Shown: in pieces, positions 45,211 to 53,217 of the stretch
How the letters are laid out: each line of letters begins with the position of its first letter
Numbering within the stretch: the first letter of the stretch is position 1
NCBI GenBank assembly: GCA_045541915.1
Contig: JAZQJZ010000007.1
Coordinates: 110,190 to 174,189, forward strand
Origin: RGIG5579 sp045541915
Lineage (GTDB): Bacteria; Bacillota; Clostridia; Oscillospirales; SIG627
Direction of reading: 5' to 3'
DNA length: 64,000 nt
Translations under genes and position numbers: made by a program
The notes under the pieces: model-generated
Databases searched by the model: none
Seen by the model: only the letters and a program-made list of their open reading frames with translations
What the model was told of the DNA's origin: nothing

Positions 45211-45402
45211 CTATGACTCCCGACGGCAGATTATACCCTCCCGGGAAAGAATGCGGCAAACCGCCTCCTCTTTCTCCGGAACAGGACAAACCGAAAGAGT
45301 CCCCTCCGGGGTCCAGAAAAAGGATGCCGCCTCTCCCCGAAGAGATGCCACCGCCCGAGCCGCCGCTTCCGAGGAGGAAAACCGAACGCACCACTCCGAC
45401 AA
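45211..45402 (-). CDS. Small hypothetical protein, TTG start
   Basis: A 63-residue frame starting at TTG (45400-45402), 7 bases after an excellent GGGAGG site. The protein (SEWCVRFSSSEAAARAVASL...) has an alternating strand/helix pattern compatible with a small ferredoxin-like or DUF3343-like fold, which I cannot confirm. Two other frames overlap here; this one is chosen because of the ribosome site and its position just before the S1 gene. Confidence 0.5.
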   Translation of the reverse strand: MSEWCVRFSSSEAAARAVASLRGEAASFFWTPEGTLSVCPVPEKEEAVCRILSREGIICRRES

Positions 45403-45465
45403 AGCATCACCTCCCTATCAGGATTGTATGCCGTTTTCTTCTCTTTCATTCTCAATGATACCAAA

Positions 45466-45503
45466 ATAAAAAAAGCCTCTTGCACCACGCAAAAGACTTT
45501 CTG
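45466..45503 (-). terminator. Terminator of the comF operon
   Basis: On the minus strand AAGTCTTTTGC / GCAAGAGGCTT (two G-T pairs) followed by T7. It ends the pssA-psd-comF run. Confidence 0.65.
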
Positions 45504-45589
45504 TTTCAAGATAAAAAGGAAAAAAGGGTTTTCCCTCGTAAAGTGCCGAGTTTCGATAGCGATCTGACGAAGTCACAGACCTACCAAGG

Positions 45590-45706
45590 CCTTGCGAAAT
45601 AAAATGGTGCGAGACGAGGCGCAAAAAGAAAAAGCAGGGGGAGTTTACTTTTGTAAATGACTCCTGTTTTTTCTGCATTGGAACGAAGTCGCAGCCCATT
45701 TTATGA
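45590..45706. repeat. Long imperfect inverted-repeat element
   Basis: Outer arms ATAAAATGG...GCGAGACGAGGCG and their counterpart CATAAAATGGGCTGCGACTTCG (inverted, ~45675-45706) surround an inner stem GGAGTTTAC-TTTT-GTAAATGACTCC (~45638-45664). The whole 115-base piece folds back on itself; it has no coding content and lies between the comF stop and its terminator. Confidence 0.6.
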
Positions 45707-46375
45707 AGCAAGAGAGAGAATGTATACGCGCATCGCCCCACACCCTTTCAAAATCCGCGCGCATTCCCGTGCACTGGCGCCGGTGGTAACAATGTCATCG
45801 ATGAGAAGGACGGTTTCGCCGTGAAGCGGCCGGAGAGGACGAAAAACACCGTGGACATTTTTCTCCCGAAGGCGGGAGGGGAGCTTGTGCTGGGACCGGG
45901 AAAAGCCGTGACGGGAGAGAAGCGGCTCAAAGGGAATGTTCAGCCGCTGGGATACTTCTTTTGCCATTTGCTCGGCCTGATCAAACCCGGCATACCGCCG
46001 CGCCGAGGCACGGCGAGGAGCAAAGGTGACCAGATCAATATTGCGATAAAAGCTCTTTTTCCAGGCGGCCCGTTCCAGATATTCTCCGAAAATCAAATGC
46101 AGATCGTGAAAATCGTTCCGCTTCCAGTCCAAAAGCATTCTTTTGACCTCCGGAACCTCATAAGGAAAAAGGGAGAGCATCCGATCGGCAAAGCCATTTC
46201 CGCCACGGGCTAAAAACTGCTTGGGAGAAAAGGCCTTCTCCACCCGTTCCCGACACCGGGGACAAAGCCCCTCCCATCCACATTCACCGCAAGAAGCGCA
46301 TTTTGGCGGAAAGAAAAAGAAGAGAAGCCTCTTTTTCAGGGAAAGCTTCTCTTCCTTGGAGTCTTTTTCATTCAT
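45701..46375 (-). CDS. ComF-family phosphoribosyltransferase-like protein
   Basis: A 224-residue protein with an N-terminal CASC...CPRC zinc-type motif and a C-terminal PRTase fold containing VLLIDDIVTTGASA, the PRPP-binding loop. ComF proteins are tied to DNA uptake in competent bacteria, but here it stands without other competence genes. Its start overlaps the psd stop by 4 bases. Confidence 0.85.
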   Translation of the reverse strand: MNEKDSKEEKLSLKKRLLFFFFPPKCASCGECGWEGLCPRCRERVEKAFSPKQFLARGGNGFADRMLSLFPYEVPEVKRMLLDWKRNDFHDLHLIFGEYLERAAWKKSFYRNIDLVTFAPRRASARRYAGFDQAEQMAKEVSQRLNIPFEPLLSRHGFSRSQHKLPSRLREKNVHGVFRPLRPLHGETVLLIDDIVTTGASARECARILKGCGAMRVYILSLAS

Positions 46376-47235
46376 CCGTTTTTTTCTCCGATCTTTTGAC
46401 CCATTTTCACCTTTTTTTCATAGCCTTCTTGAGAAAAACGCATCAACTCTCCGGGAAAATTCACAGCGTCCTTTTCAAACAGCAGAACAATGGTTGAGCC
46501 GCCAAATTCAAATCTTCCTTTTTCTTCGCCTCGGGAAAAACGGTGCTCTTGGTGATAGTTGACGATTTTTCCTACCAGAAGCGCTCCCACTTCCATCTGC
46601 ACCACATCACCGAAGTTTTCCGTGTGGAGCACGGTATATTCCCGACTATTGGTTTTATAAACCGGATAGCGCTCATTGGAGATGGGATTTACAGTGTGGA
46701 GTTTTCCGGGGATGAAATGGTTTTTTTCTTTGGTGCCGTTGTCAAAATAGCAATAGCGATGATAATCCGCAACCGTCAGTCGAAACACGGCACAAGTACC
46801 ACCCTGATACTTTCGATTCAACTCCTCACTTTGCAAAAGAGAGGAAACGGTATAGCAAGAATCCTTGATCTGAAAGGTGGATTCTTCCCGGATGGGAAAA
46901 ACGGAAAGGTAGGAATCGCAAGGGCTGATCAAGCTCTCGGGGTCCTCCGGAATGGGTCTGGCCCCGTCCTTGAGAGTTCTGGTGAAAAAGTCGTTAAAGG
47001 AAACATACTCTCTCTGAACCGCTTCGGAGGCATCGATGTTATTTTTTCGGGTAAATCGGGGAATGTACCGACGGCTCACTCTGGAATCCAGAATTTTCCC
47101 GGCCACCCGGGAAACGCGCGGCTGAATCAGCGCTTTCAGCAAGACTCTTCCGCTTCGGGTGCGATAAAGCCGACACAGGCTTTTTTTCTGTTCCGGTGGG
47201 TAATACCCACGCTCCTGCAATCTCGGTTCCGTCAT
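46372..47235 (-). CDS. psd: Phosphatidylserine decarboxylase
   Basis: A 287-residue pyruvoyl enzyme that turns phosphatidylserine into phosphatidylethanolamine. The self-cleavage site is seen as FGGSTIVLLF (Gly-Gly-Ser-Thr) near residue 250, with the upstream FTRTL and VADYHRYCYFDNG segments of the family. The proenzyme would split before the Ser to give beta and alpha chains. It lies 3 bases after pssA, completing the serine-lipid pathway. Confidence 0.92.
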   Translation of the reverse strand: MTEPRLQERGYYPPEQKKSLCRLYRTRSGRVLLKALIQPRVSRVAGKILDSRVSRRYIPRFTRKNNIDASEAVQREYVSFNDFFTRTLKDGARPIPEDPESLISPCDSYLSVFPIREESTFQIKDSCYTVSSLLQSEELNRKYQGGTCAVFRLTVADYHRYCYFDNGTKEKNHFIPGKLHTVNPISNERYPVYKTNSREYTVLHTENFGDVVQMEVGALLVGKIVNYHQEHRFSRGEEKGRFEFGGSTIVLLFEKDAVNFPGELMRFSQEGYEKKVKMGQKIGEKNG

Positions 47236-47238
47236 AGG

Positions 47239-47865
47239 TTAAAAGCGTCCGCTGCAAAGGATCACACCCACTCCCACAGCGATCCCCACAGCCAAAAGGA
47301 CGATCTTTCCTTTTCCGTAGGGCTTTTTCAGCGGAAACGGTGTTACTTCCATCCCGGCGATCACCACCAGGCAAAGAGGCGCCCAAACGGTAACAGGAAC
47401 CTTCAAAACCAAATTTATAAGAAGCAAAAAGGGGAAGAAAATGGAAATGAGCGTAACAGGAAGGCCCAGGTAATGAGATCGTTTTTCTTCTTTTTTGCGA
47501 AGGGTCTCCTGAACATTAAAATACCCCAGGCGAATCACCGAAGAAAGAAGGATCAGCGTGGCGGCGATTTTGGAAAACAAGCTGGTCTGGCAAATATCCA
47601 AAACGATCACTGCCGGCAGCGCACCAAAGGCCACCAGGTCGCAAAGAGCATCGATCTGAACGCCGAACAGCTCTTCTTCTTGAGTGCGGCGGCAACGCTG
47701 GGCGATGGCACCGTCAAACATATCGCAAACGCCGGAAATCATCAGGCAGATCAGAGCGGAAAAAATACTCTTCTCTCCCCCGCCCAAAACAAAAGCCAAG
47801 CCAAAACTGGCAGAAACCAGGCTGATATAAGTCAAAGCAACCGATGGGTTGTAAAAGCCAAGCAT
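47239..47865 (-). CDS. pssA: CDP-diacylglycerol-serine O-phosphatidyltransferase (PssA)
   Basis: A 208-residue membrane enzyme with about five hydrophobic helices and the CDP-alcohol phosphatidyltransferase motif DMFDGAIAQR...GVQIDALCD (the usual DGxxAR position reads DGAIAQ-R). It makes phosphatidylserine for the next gene, psd. ATG at 47865 behind AGGAGAG; a long in-frame extension to 48090 crosses the tRNA promoter and is not coding. Confidence 0.88.
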   Translation of the reverse strand: MLGFYNPSVALTYISLVSASFGLAFVLGGGEKSIFSALICLMISGVCDMFDGAIAQRCRRTQEEELFGVQIDALCDLVAFGALPAVIVLDICQTSLFSKIAATLILLSSVIRLGYFNVQETLRKKEEKRSHYLGLPVTLISIFFPFLLLINLVLKVPVTVWAPLCLVVIAGMEVTPFPLKKPYGKGKIVLLAVGIAVGVGVILCSGRF

Positions 47866-48036
47866 AAAATGTCTCTCCTGTGGATCAAACAATTCTTTTT
47901 GATTCAAACTATAATATGTCCAAAAGATCCTATTTATTTTACCACAGAAACATTTACCGGTCAACTCTTTTCCACAAAAATCGACGAAGGAGGAAAAAGA
48001 AGGAAGGGCAAAAAAAGATTTTTTCTCAAAAAGAGG

Positions 48037-48065
48037 TTGACATTTCTTTGTGAAATTGCTATAAT
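48037..48065 (+). promoter_or_regulatory. Promoter of the tRNA-Leu/tRNA-fMet genes
   Basis: TTGACA (48037-48042), 17-base spacer, TATAAT (48060-48065); perfect consensus. Confidence 0.92.
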
Positions 48066-48090
48066 AATTAGTGCCGACGTTGCAAACCAC

Positions 48091-48177
48091 GCCGTTGTGG
48101 CGGAACTGGCAGACGCAAGGGACTTAAAATCCCTCGGTGGCAACACTGTACGGGTTCGATTCCCGTCAACGGCACCA
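48091..48177 (+). tRNA. tRNA-Leu(TAA)
   Basis: Acceptor GCCGTTG / CAACGGC, anticodon stem AGGGA/TCCCT with loop CTTAAAA (anticodon TAA), a long variable arm (class II) and encoded CCA. 87 bases. Confidence 0.94.
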
Positions 48178-48185
48178 TCCTATAT

Positions 48186-48262
<77 letters not shown>

Positions 48263-48266
48263 TGAA

Positions 48267-48306
48267 AAAACCTTGAAAACATTGCGTTTTCAAGGTTTTT
48301 CTTTTT
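48267..48306 (+). terminator. Terminator after tRNA-fMet
   Basis: AAACCTTGAAAA / TTTTCAAGGTTT stem followed by T-rich sequence. It lies inside the left end of the island. Confidence 0.85.
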
Positions 48307-48331
48307 TTGCTTTTTTATGATTTATGGCTCG

Positions 48332-48352
48332 TTGACGCCAATTTTGACACCA
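48332..48352 (+). repeat. Left arm-type direct repeats of the island
   Basis: TTGACGCCA (48332-48340) and TTGACACCA (48344-48352), 12 bp apart, about 70 bp inside attL. The same pair, with the same spacing, is at the right end (59872-59892). Confidence 0.55.
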
Positions 48353-48420
48353 GTTGAGAGGGCAAAATTGGTATTTTTTATTTGGTACGCATGACCATGT
48401 TTAGGATAGACAAATTGCAT

Positions 48421-48449
48421 TTGCAGATTTTCTGTAGTTGAGATATAAT
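48421..48449 (+). promoter_or_regulatory. Promoter of the 275-residue island gene
   Basis: TTGCAG (48421-48426), 17-base spacer, TATAAT (48444-48449), 59 bases before the ATG at 48508. Confidence 0.65.
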
Positions 48450-48507
48450 TAAAAAGAGGTCAAGCAATATTTGCAATTTTGGTGTTTGAGGTTAACTGGA
48501 GGTTTAT

Positions 48508-49335
48508 ATGAGTATTAATTTTGATATCACTTCATCTGATAATGCACATGGATTTCTCATTGATACACTTAAATTGAAGCCAGAAGAACTGGTTATGGAA
48601 TATTTAGTTGAATGTACCGAGGATGTCGATTTGTTTGTAGAGAGAAACAGACACCGCCTCAAAGATATGGATATTCATGATGTTCATTTTATAGCATTCC
48701 ATGTTACGGCTAGTTTAGATGATTGTGCAGAAATCAAAGAAAATGGCATAAGAGATCTTCAGTACGTTTTGAGTCATAACACAAAGTTGACAAAAAAACT
48801 TAATCACATAGATATTAAATTTGACATTAAAAAGCGTTTGATGTATGTAGATGGAAAGTGTTTTAATATTGATTATGAGCATTATAGAAAGTGTAGAGTT
48901 TTCACTTCTGAAGAAAAGCAGTTGGAGGCAATTAGCCACAGAATCTATTATGATTTTTGTGTAGATGGATTTTGGGCAAATGAGCATATTGAAGGATATG
49001 GGACTGATATTCATAAGAGACCCGAGTTTATTTCAAAACTAATAGAGCTGTCACCCAAGGCAAAAAAATTAGATGCTTTTTGGAGAGACAAAAGCAAGCC
49101 ATACAAGATTTTCTTTTTTGCAACAGCGGATCAAATACAAAAGTTTACCTTCGATTTAAAAAAGGACTGCAACCCTTATACGAAAGATGAACAAGAAAGC
49201 ATAAAGGACTGGATGCTACGGAAAGCTATAGATCAAGCATTTGATTCAAGGGGGGAGGACTATATCTACATTCGCGATTATCAACACATTCCGCCAGAAC
49301 AAATAATCAAATATGAGGAAATAAGAATAAAGTAA
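48508..49335 (+). CDS. Island protein of unknown function, possibly ADP-ribosyltransferase-like
   Basis: A 275-residue protein with no signal peptide or membrane helix. The stretch FHVTASLDDCAEIKENGI resembles the opening His-Thr strand and following helix of DarT/ART-type ADP-ribosyltransferases, and a later part reads YGTDIHKRPEF. This likeness is weak and is an inference only. The gene has its own promoter, ATG behind TGGAGG, and stands alone between attL and the integrase. A macrodomain protein, the usual eraser of ADP-ribose, is encoded at 57338-57871 in the same island. Confidence 0.55.
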   Translation: MSINFDITSSDNAHGFLIDTLKLKPEELVMEYLVECTEDVDLFVERNRHRLKDMDIHDVHFIAFHVTASLDDCAEIKENGIRDLQYVLSHNTKLTKKLNHIDIKFDIKKRLMYVDGKCFNIDYEHYRKCRVFTSEEKQLEAISHRIYYDFCVDGFWANEHIEGYGTDIHKRPEFISKLIELSPKAKKLDAFWRDKSKPYKIFFFATADQIQKFTFDLKKDCNPYTKDEQESIKDWMLRKAIDQAFDSRGEDYIYIRDYQHIPPEQIIKYEEIRIK

Positions 49336-49391
49336 GAATAAGCTGTTGGCGAGGAACAAATAATCATAGAAAAATCTAGTGCTTTTTCTAT

Positions 49392-50570
49392 TCACCCATA
49401 AAACACACCCATTTTTTCCATACTAAGCTTCTTGTGATCCGGGAGGGCGTGGGCGTAGAGGTTTAGCGTGGTGGAGGCTTGGGCGTGCCCTAGGATGGAA
49501 GAAAGAACTTTGACGTCCATACCGGCTTCTAGGGCTCTGGTGGCAAAGGTGTGGCGAAGGGCGTGAAAGTTGATGTCTGCAAGGCCCACGGCTTTGAGAG
49601 TTCGTTTGAATAAGTCTTCGTAGGTTCGAGGTTCGTAGGTAAGGCCCAGCGGTGTAGAAAAGATTGGAGTGCCGGGTGTGATAGAGATTCCGGAAGCTCG
49701 GAGTAGCTCTTGTTGTTTGCTATGATAGAGCATAAGATCGTCCCAGACTTTAGGGAATAGAGGGATCGTTCGAAGGGCAGTTTTGGATTTTGGGGACCTG
49801 GTTACAATTTCGGTTGTGGGAACACCTGCATCCTTTGCGATCAAGCGACCGTTGTCATCTACCTTTTGCAGTCTTCCTACGGTGCGTCGGATACGGATCG
49901 TATGATTGACATAATCTAAATCACCCCATTGCAAGCCAAGCAATTCACCAAGTCGGATTCCGGTACTGAGAGTGAATACGATCCCGAAGGCAGCCGGTGT
50001 AATTGATTCATTGGCCGCGCGATGGAGAGCTGCTTGATCTGCCCGGTCAAGAATGGTGATCTCCTTTTTGGTAACGCTGGGAAGTTTGACGCCCATTAAG
50101 GGATTGCGGATCAGGTATCCGTTCATAATCGCTTGGTTCAAGCAGTTGTGAAGCATATTATAAATATTACGAAGCGACTTCGGAGAAAGAGGTCGCTTGT
50201 CTTTTTGCTTCTGATTGAAGAAGCGTTGGAGCTGTTCTCCCGATAATGCCGCCAATTTGGTGGAGCCAAGAGCCGGAATCAAATGAAGCCGAGCATAGCT
50301 TTCATAGGAAATGTACGTGGACTGTTTTACCGTGGAAAGGGCGTAAGTGGAAAGCCATTCCTGAAGCCAATCGGATACGGTGTAATTGGAGGACGACACT
50401 CCGATTCCTTTGTTCAGGTTGGCAAGCTTTTCCGTTAGACTTACTCGCACTTCTTCAAACGATGAACCATAAACAGCATAGCGTTTCCCGTCTAAGGTGT
50501 AACGCCCCATATAACGACCGTCTTTTCGTTTTACAATAGATCCCTCTCGGTTTGCTTTTCTTTTACCCAT
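49392..50570 (-). CDS. Tyrosine recombinase, island integrase
   Basis: A 392-residue integrase of the Tn916/phage type: an N-terminal arm-binding domain (~residues 10-50, REGSIVKRKDGRYMGRYTL), a SAM-like core-binding domain and the catalytic domain with TGIRLGELLGL (Arg), FHALRHTFATR (His-x-x-Arg), LGHAQAS (His) and LNLYAHAL (nucleophilic Tyr). It would recombine the 46-bp att repeats in tRNA-fMet. Start at the ATG at 50570; a longer frame runs through the promoter. It lies close to attL and reads toward it. Confidence 0.94.
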   Translation of the reverse strand: MGKRKANREGSIVKRKDGRYMGRYTLDGKRYAVYGSSFEEVRVSLTEKLANLNKGIGVSSSNYTVSDWLQEWLSTYALSTVKQSTYISYESYARLHLIPALGSTKLAALSGEQLQRFFNQKQKDKRPLSPKSLRNIYNMLHNCLNQAIMNGYLIRNPLMGVKLPSVTKKEITILDRADQAALHRAANESITPAAFGIVFTLSTGIRLGELLGLQWGDLDYVNHTIRIRRTVGRLQKVDDNGRLIAKDAGVPTTEIVTRSPKSKTALRTIPLFPKVWDDLMLYHSKQQELLRASGISITPGTPIFSTPLGLTYEPRTYEDLFKRTLKAVGLADINFHALRHTFATRALEAGMDVKVLSSILGHAQASTTLNLYAHALPDHKKLSMEKMGVFYG

Positions 50571-50579
50571 AAAAATAAC

Positions 50580-50626
50580 TCCAAACACGTTTTTTTGAAT
50601 TATAACGCGTTTGGAGTCTTTTGTAA
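50580..50626 (-). promoter_or_regulatory. Integrase promoter with flanking inverted repeat
   Basis: Minus-strand TTACAA (50621-50626), 16-base spacer, TATAAT (50599-50604). TCCAAACACGT (50580-50590) and ACGCGTTTGGA (50605-50615) form an inverted repeat (10 of 11 positions) that brackets the -10, a candidate repressor site. Confidence 0.6.
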
Positions 50627-50691
50627 GCGGGGGATAGATCTTGATTAGTTGAACAATATATGAACTTGATATTTTCTTTTTGTGAATGCTA

Positions 50692-50720
50692 TTGGCGAAT
50701 TTTTGGGGTTGTGGTATAAT
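50692..50720 (+). promoter_or_regulatory. Promoter of the MBL-hydrolase/membrane-protein pair
   Basis: TTGGCG (50692-50697), 17-base spacer, TATAAT (50715-50720), 37 bases before the ATG at 50757. Confidence 0.7.
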
Positions 50721-50756
50721 AAGGCAAGAAACGATTTCTAAGAAAGGAAATTTTAA

Positions 50757-51602
50757 ATGAAGATTATCTTTTATGATGTCGAGCATGGTAGTTGCTGTCA
50801 CATTATAACACCTAACAACAAGCACATTCTTGTAGATGTGGGAAGCAAAAGAGAGAAAAGCGTTGTGCATTATATCAGACAAAAATATTTTTCTACTAGA
50901 GTAGGGGCTGGAATAGATCAGCTTATTATTACCCATCCTCATGAAGATCATATATTTGATTTGCCGAATCTAAGTAAGTATTTAAAGCCAAAAGTATTGC
51001 AACGTCCTATTGAGGCTTTTGACATTGTACCGTCTCAAGATACTGCCTTGCATCGTGAAATTGTGGCGTGTGCAAATCAAATGAATCGTGAGTATAATGC
51101 TCCAGTAAAAGCAGGAGAATCTCCTTTGGATCCTGATGTAAATGGAGGGGTGGAGTTTGTTGTTCTTGCTCCCAAGACGGAATGGACAACAAAAAACGAT
51201 CCGAATACTTTTTCAAGTGTTATTGTGGTAAAAGCGATGGGATGTAAATTTGTTTTAACTGGTGATAACCCATCGTCAATTCTGAGAAAGATGATGGATG
51301 AAAATTATAGAGAGATTAGAAAACACATAAAAGATGCTACGGTGCTTTTAGCCCCCCATCATGGTAGAACAGGGGAATTCTGCAAAGAATTCTTTGAATG
51401 TGTTAATCCTTATTTGACTGTTATTTCTGACAAGGGAATTGAACACGGAACACAAGATGAATCGTCTCATTTATATAAAGGAAAAGGCGCAAATTTGAAT
51501 GGTCAAGATCGTTATGTTTTGACTACACGTAAAGATGGAACAATTGTTTTTGATATTTCAAATGATTGTTGTTATGTTGACTGTGGAAACGAGGGTTACT
51601 GA
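50757..51602 (+). CDS. Metallo-beta-lactamase-fold hydrolase (ComEC-C-like)
   Basis: A 281-residue MBL hydrolase. The metal ligands appear as HPHEDH (residues 60-65), TGDN (168-171) and PHHGR (200-204), the pattern of the ComEC-type MBL branch, many of which are nucleases. Soluble, no signal peptide. Its stop overlaps the start of the next gene (TGATG), so it is made together with a small membrane protein. Such MBL/membrane pairs on islands suggest a defence or nuclease-effector role, which is inferred. Confidence 0.78.
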   Translation: MKIIFYDVEHGSCCHIITPNNKHILVDVGSKREKSVVHYIRQKYFSTRVGAGIDQLIITHPHEDHIFDLPNLSKYLKPKVLQRPIEAFDIVPSQDTALHREIVACANQMNREYNAPVKAGESPLDPDVNGGVEFVVLAPKTEWTTKNDPNTFSSVIVVKAMGCKFVLTGDNPSSILRKMMDENYREIRKHIKDATVLLAPHHGRTGEFCKEFFECVNPYLTVISDKGIEHGTQDESSHLYKGKGANLNGQDRYVLTTRKDGTIVFDISNDCCYVDCGNEGY

Positions 51603-52171
51603 TGAAAGAAAAAATACCTTTTTATAATATTGTGAATATGTTTTTTGTTGGTGCAGTGTTTTCTGTAGTGCTCTTTCTCTTGCTGTTTGAATACATTCCG
51701 TTGGAGAAGTTAAAAAGTGGTTTGGATTTTTTGTCAGGATGGAGTGTTTTTGTTTCCGGCGTGTTGATGATAATTATGTATGAAGTCGGTTTTATTATTA
51801 ACCGGATGGGATCAATTGTTATTGGAACTTTGTATTACTCGAAAAAGCTTAAGTTGTGGCCAAGAGAAGATTATGGAATAGAAGTTTCTGAAATTGCCAA
51901 AAAGAATGAGAGATTTCAGACATTGATAACGGAACAGAATTTGATGCGAAGTCAAATTATGATGTGTTTGCTTCTGTCAGTTGTTGCATTATGTTTAAGA
52001 AAATGGCTATGGGTGGTTGGACTTGTTTCTTTGATAATAGTTTTCACAATTGGTGGGAGAATGCACAATAAGAAGATTAATAGAATCAAAGAGGATTACA
52101 GTAGAAGGCAATTAAAAGCAAAAGAAGAAAGAATAAAAAATAAGAAATATCATGCCTATTGGGGCAAGTGA
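51602..52171 (+). CDS. Small membrane protein coupled to the MBL hydrolase
   Basis: A 189-residue protein with about four hydrophobic segments: two in the first 65 residues (FFVGAVFSVVLFLLLF and SVFVSGVLMIIMYEVG) and two around 120-155. The last ~40 residues are strongly basic and helical, presumably cytoplasmic. I do not recognise the family. ATG overlaps the MBL stop, so it is likely the membrane partner of that enzyme. Confidence 0.7.
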   Translation: MKEKIPFYNIVNMFFVGAVFSVVLFLLLFEYIPLEKLKSGLDFLSGWSVFVSGVLMIIMYEVGFIINRMGSIVIGTLYYSKKLKLWPREDYGIEVSEIAKKNERFQTLITEQNLMRSQIMMCLLLSVVALCLRKWLWVVGLVSLIIVFTIGGRMHNKKINRIKEDYSRRQLKAKEERIKNKKYHAYWGK

Positions 52172-52318
52172 GAAAGTGGGAATACCCCACTTTCTTTTTC
52201 TATTCTCAACAATTTTTATGGTTGCTGAGAGTTTATTTTTTGCGAAAAATGCAAAATTTTGATTTTTTGTACCGTATTTTATAATATAAAATTTTTCAAA
52301 AGAAAGAGAGTTTATATT

Positions 52319-52645
52319 ATGAAATACAAAAGCGATTTAACTATCATTCACAACAAACTTGATACCTTTACTTTCGATCAACTCACTACCTTGTTTCACA
52401 TAATTTTCAAACTCAATTGTCTATGTGATTATTTTATGTCCGAAGAAACCCACCAACATTTTATTCTCGATTATTACAGTATTCCCGATATCAGAACACT
52501 TGAAAGTTTTAGATACTTTATGATTTATTCCGTTATCAAATATGTTTCACCCTTTAAGTTTCACGATATTTTGAGAACGATTGTATTGATTGAAAACGAA
52601 ACTCCTTCTGATCAAATTATCAACACACTTAACCCGTCTTGTTAA
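52319..52645 (+). CDS. Hypothetical island protein
   Basis: A 108-residue, probably helical protein with no recognised motif, rich in Phe, Tyr and Ile. The ATG at 52319 follows AAGAAAGAGAG; a longer frame to 52259 lacks a site. A strong terminator follows. Function unknown. Confidence 0.5.
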   Translation: MKYKSDLTIIHNKLDTFTFDQLTTLFHIIFKLNCLCDYFMSEETHQHFILDYYSIPDIRTLESFRYFMIYSVIKYVSPFKFHDILRTIVLIENETPSDQIINTLNPSC

Positions 52646-52670
52646 CCACCCTGATGATTTTATAATAAAG

Positions 52671-52709
52671 AAATACGTTTACTCGAAAAACTGAGTAAAC
52701 GTATTTTTT
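52671..52709 (+). terminator. Terminator after the 108-residue gene
   Basis: AATACGTTTACTC / GAGTAAACGTATT stem with T6. Confidence 0.8.
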
Positions 52710-52759
52710 GCTTTGTTGACCGAAAAAAATCATGATCGAAGAAGCTGAACATTGACATT

Positions 52760-53182
52760 TTTTGACAACGATATATTTTAGATTTAAGTACATAACATTT
52801 GCTAAAATAAATGAATGAATAAAAAAGCTAAACCTTTAGTTTCTACATTTTACAGAAAAGATTATTAATACAAAAGCAGTTTTTTAGCTTGCAATTCGAC
52901 AAACTCAATATGGTTAGCACCGGCTCAATCGTTCAAAAACGGAACTTCTCTTTTATTTTTATTCAATTATTAACTGTAATAATAGATCGTTTTCTCAAAA
53001 TAGTTATTAAAAATCTTTGCTAAAAGATTTTTAATAATAAATATTATTTAATTATTATTATTTTTTATTATTATTTATGTTTAATAATTGAACTAAAGAT
53101 GCCCGAAAATCAACTGATTTGAATCAATTTTTCAACCATAAACGTTCAATAATTTGCCCATGATTCTGCCGCCCCAAATAGA
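52760..53182. other. Very AT-rich spacer, candidate replication origin of the island
   Basis: A gene-free stretch dominated by TTATTA/TAATAA. It holds a perfect 15-bp hairpin TTATTAAAAATCTTT-GCTA-AAAGATTTTTAATAA (53004-53037) and a pure A/T tract at ~53028-53080. It sits directly downstream of the replication-type gene 53218-53667. Extrachromosomal replication is an inference; clear iterons were not seen. Confidence 0.4.
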
Positions 53183-53205
53183 TAGCCCGCGCGATGCGCG
53201 GGCTT
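53183..53205 (-). terminator. GC-rich hairpin after the replication-type gene
   Basis: AGCCCGCGC-GATG-GCGCGGGCT in an AT-rich setting; T-run is weak, so it is a possible terminator for the minus-strand gene. Confidence 0.45.
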
Positions 53206-53217
53206 ATAACATATGTA

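Noticed and set aside
47866..48090. N-terminal extension of pssA
   Set aside because: The stretch overlaps the tRNA-Leu promoter on the other strand and is not protein-like; the ATG at 47865 has a good ribosome site.
50571..50951. N-terminal extension of the integrase by 127 codons
   Set aside because: It would run through the integrase promoter and its inverted repeat; the MGKRKANREGS start fits the family.
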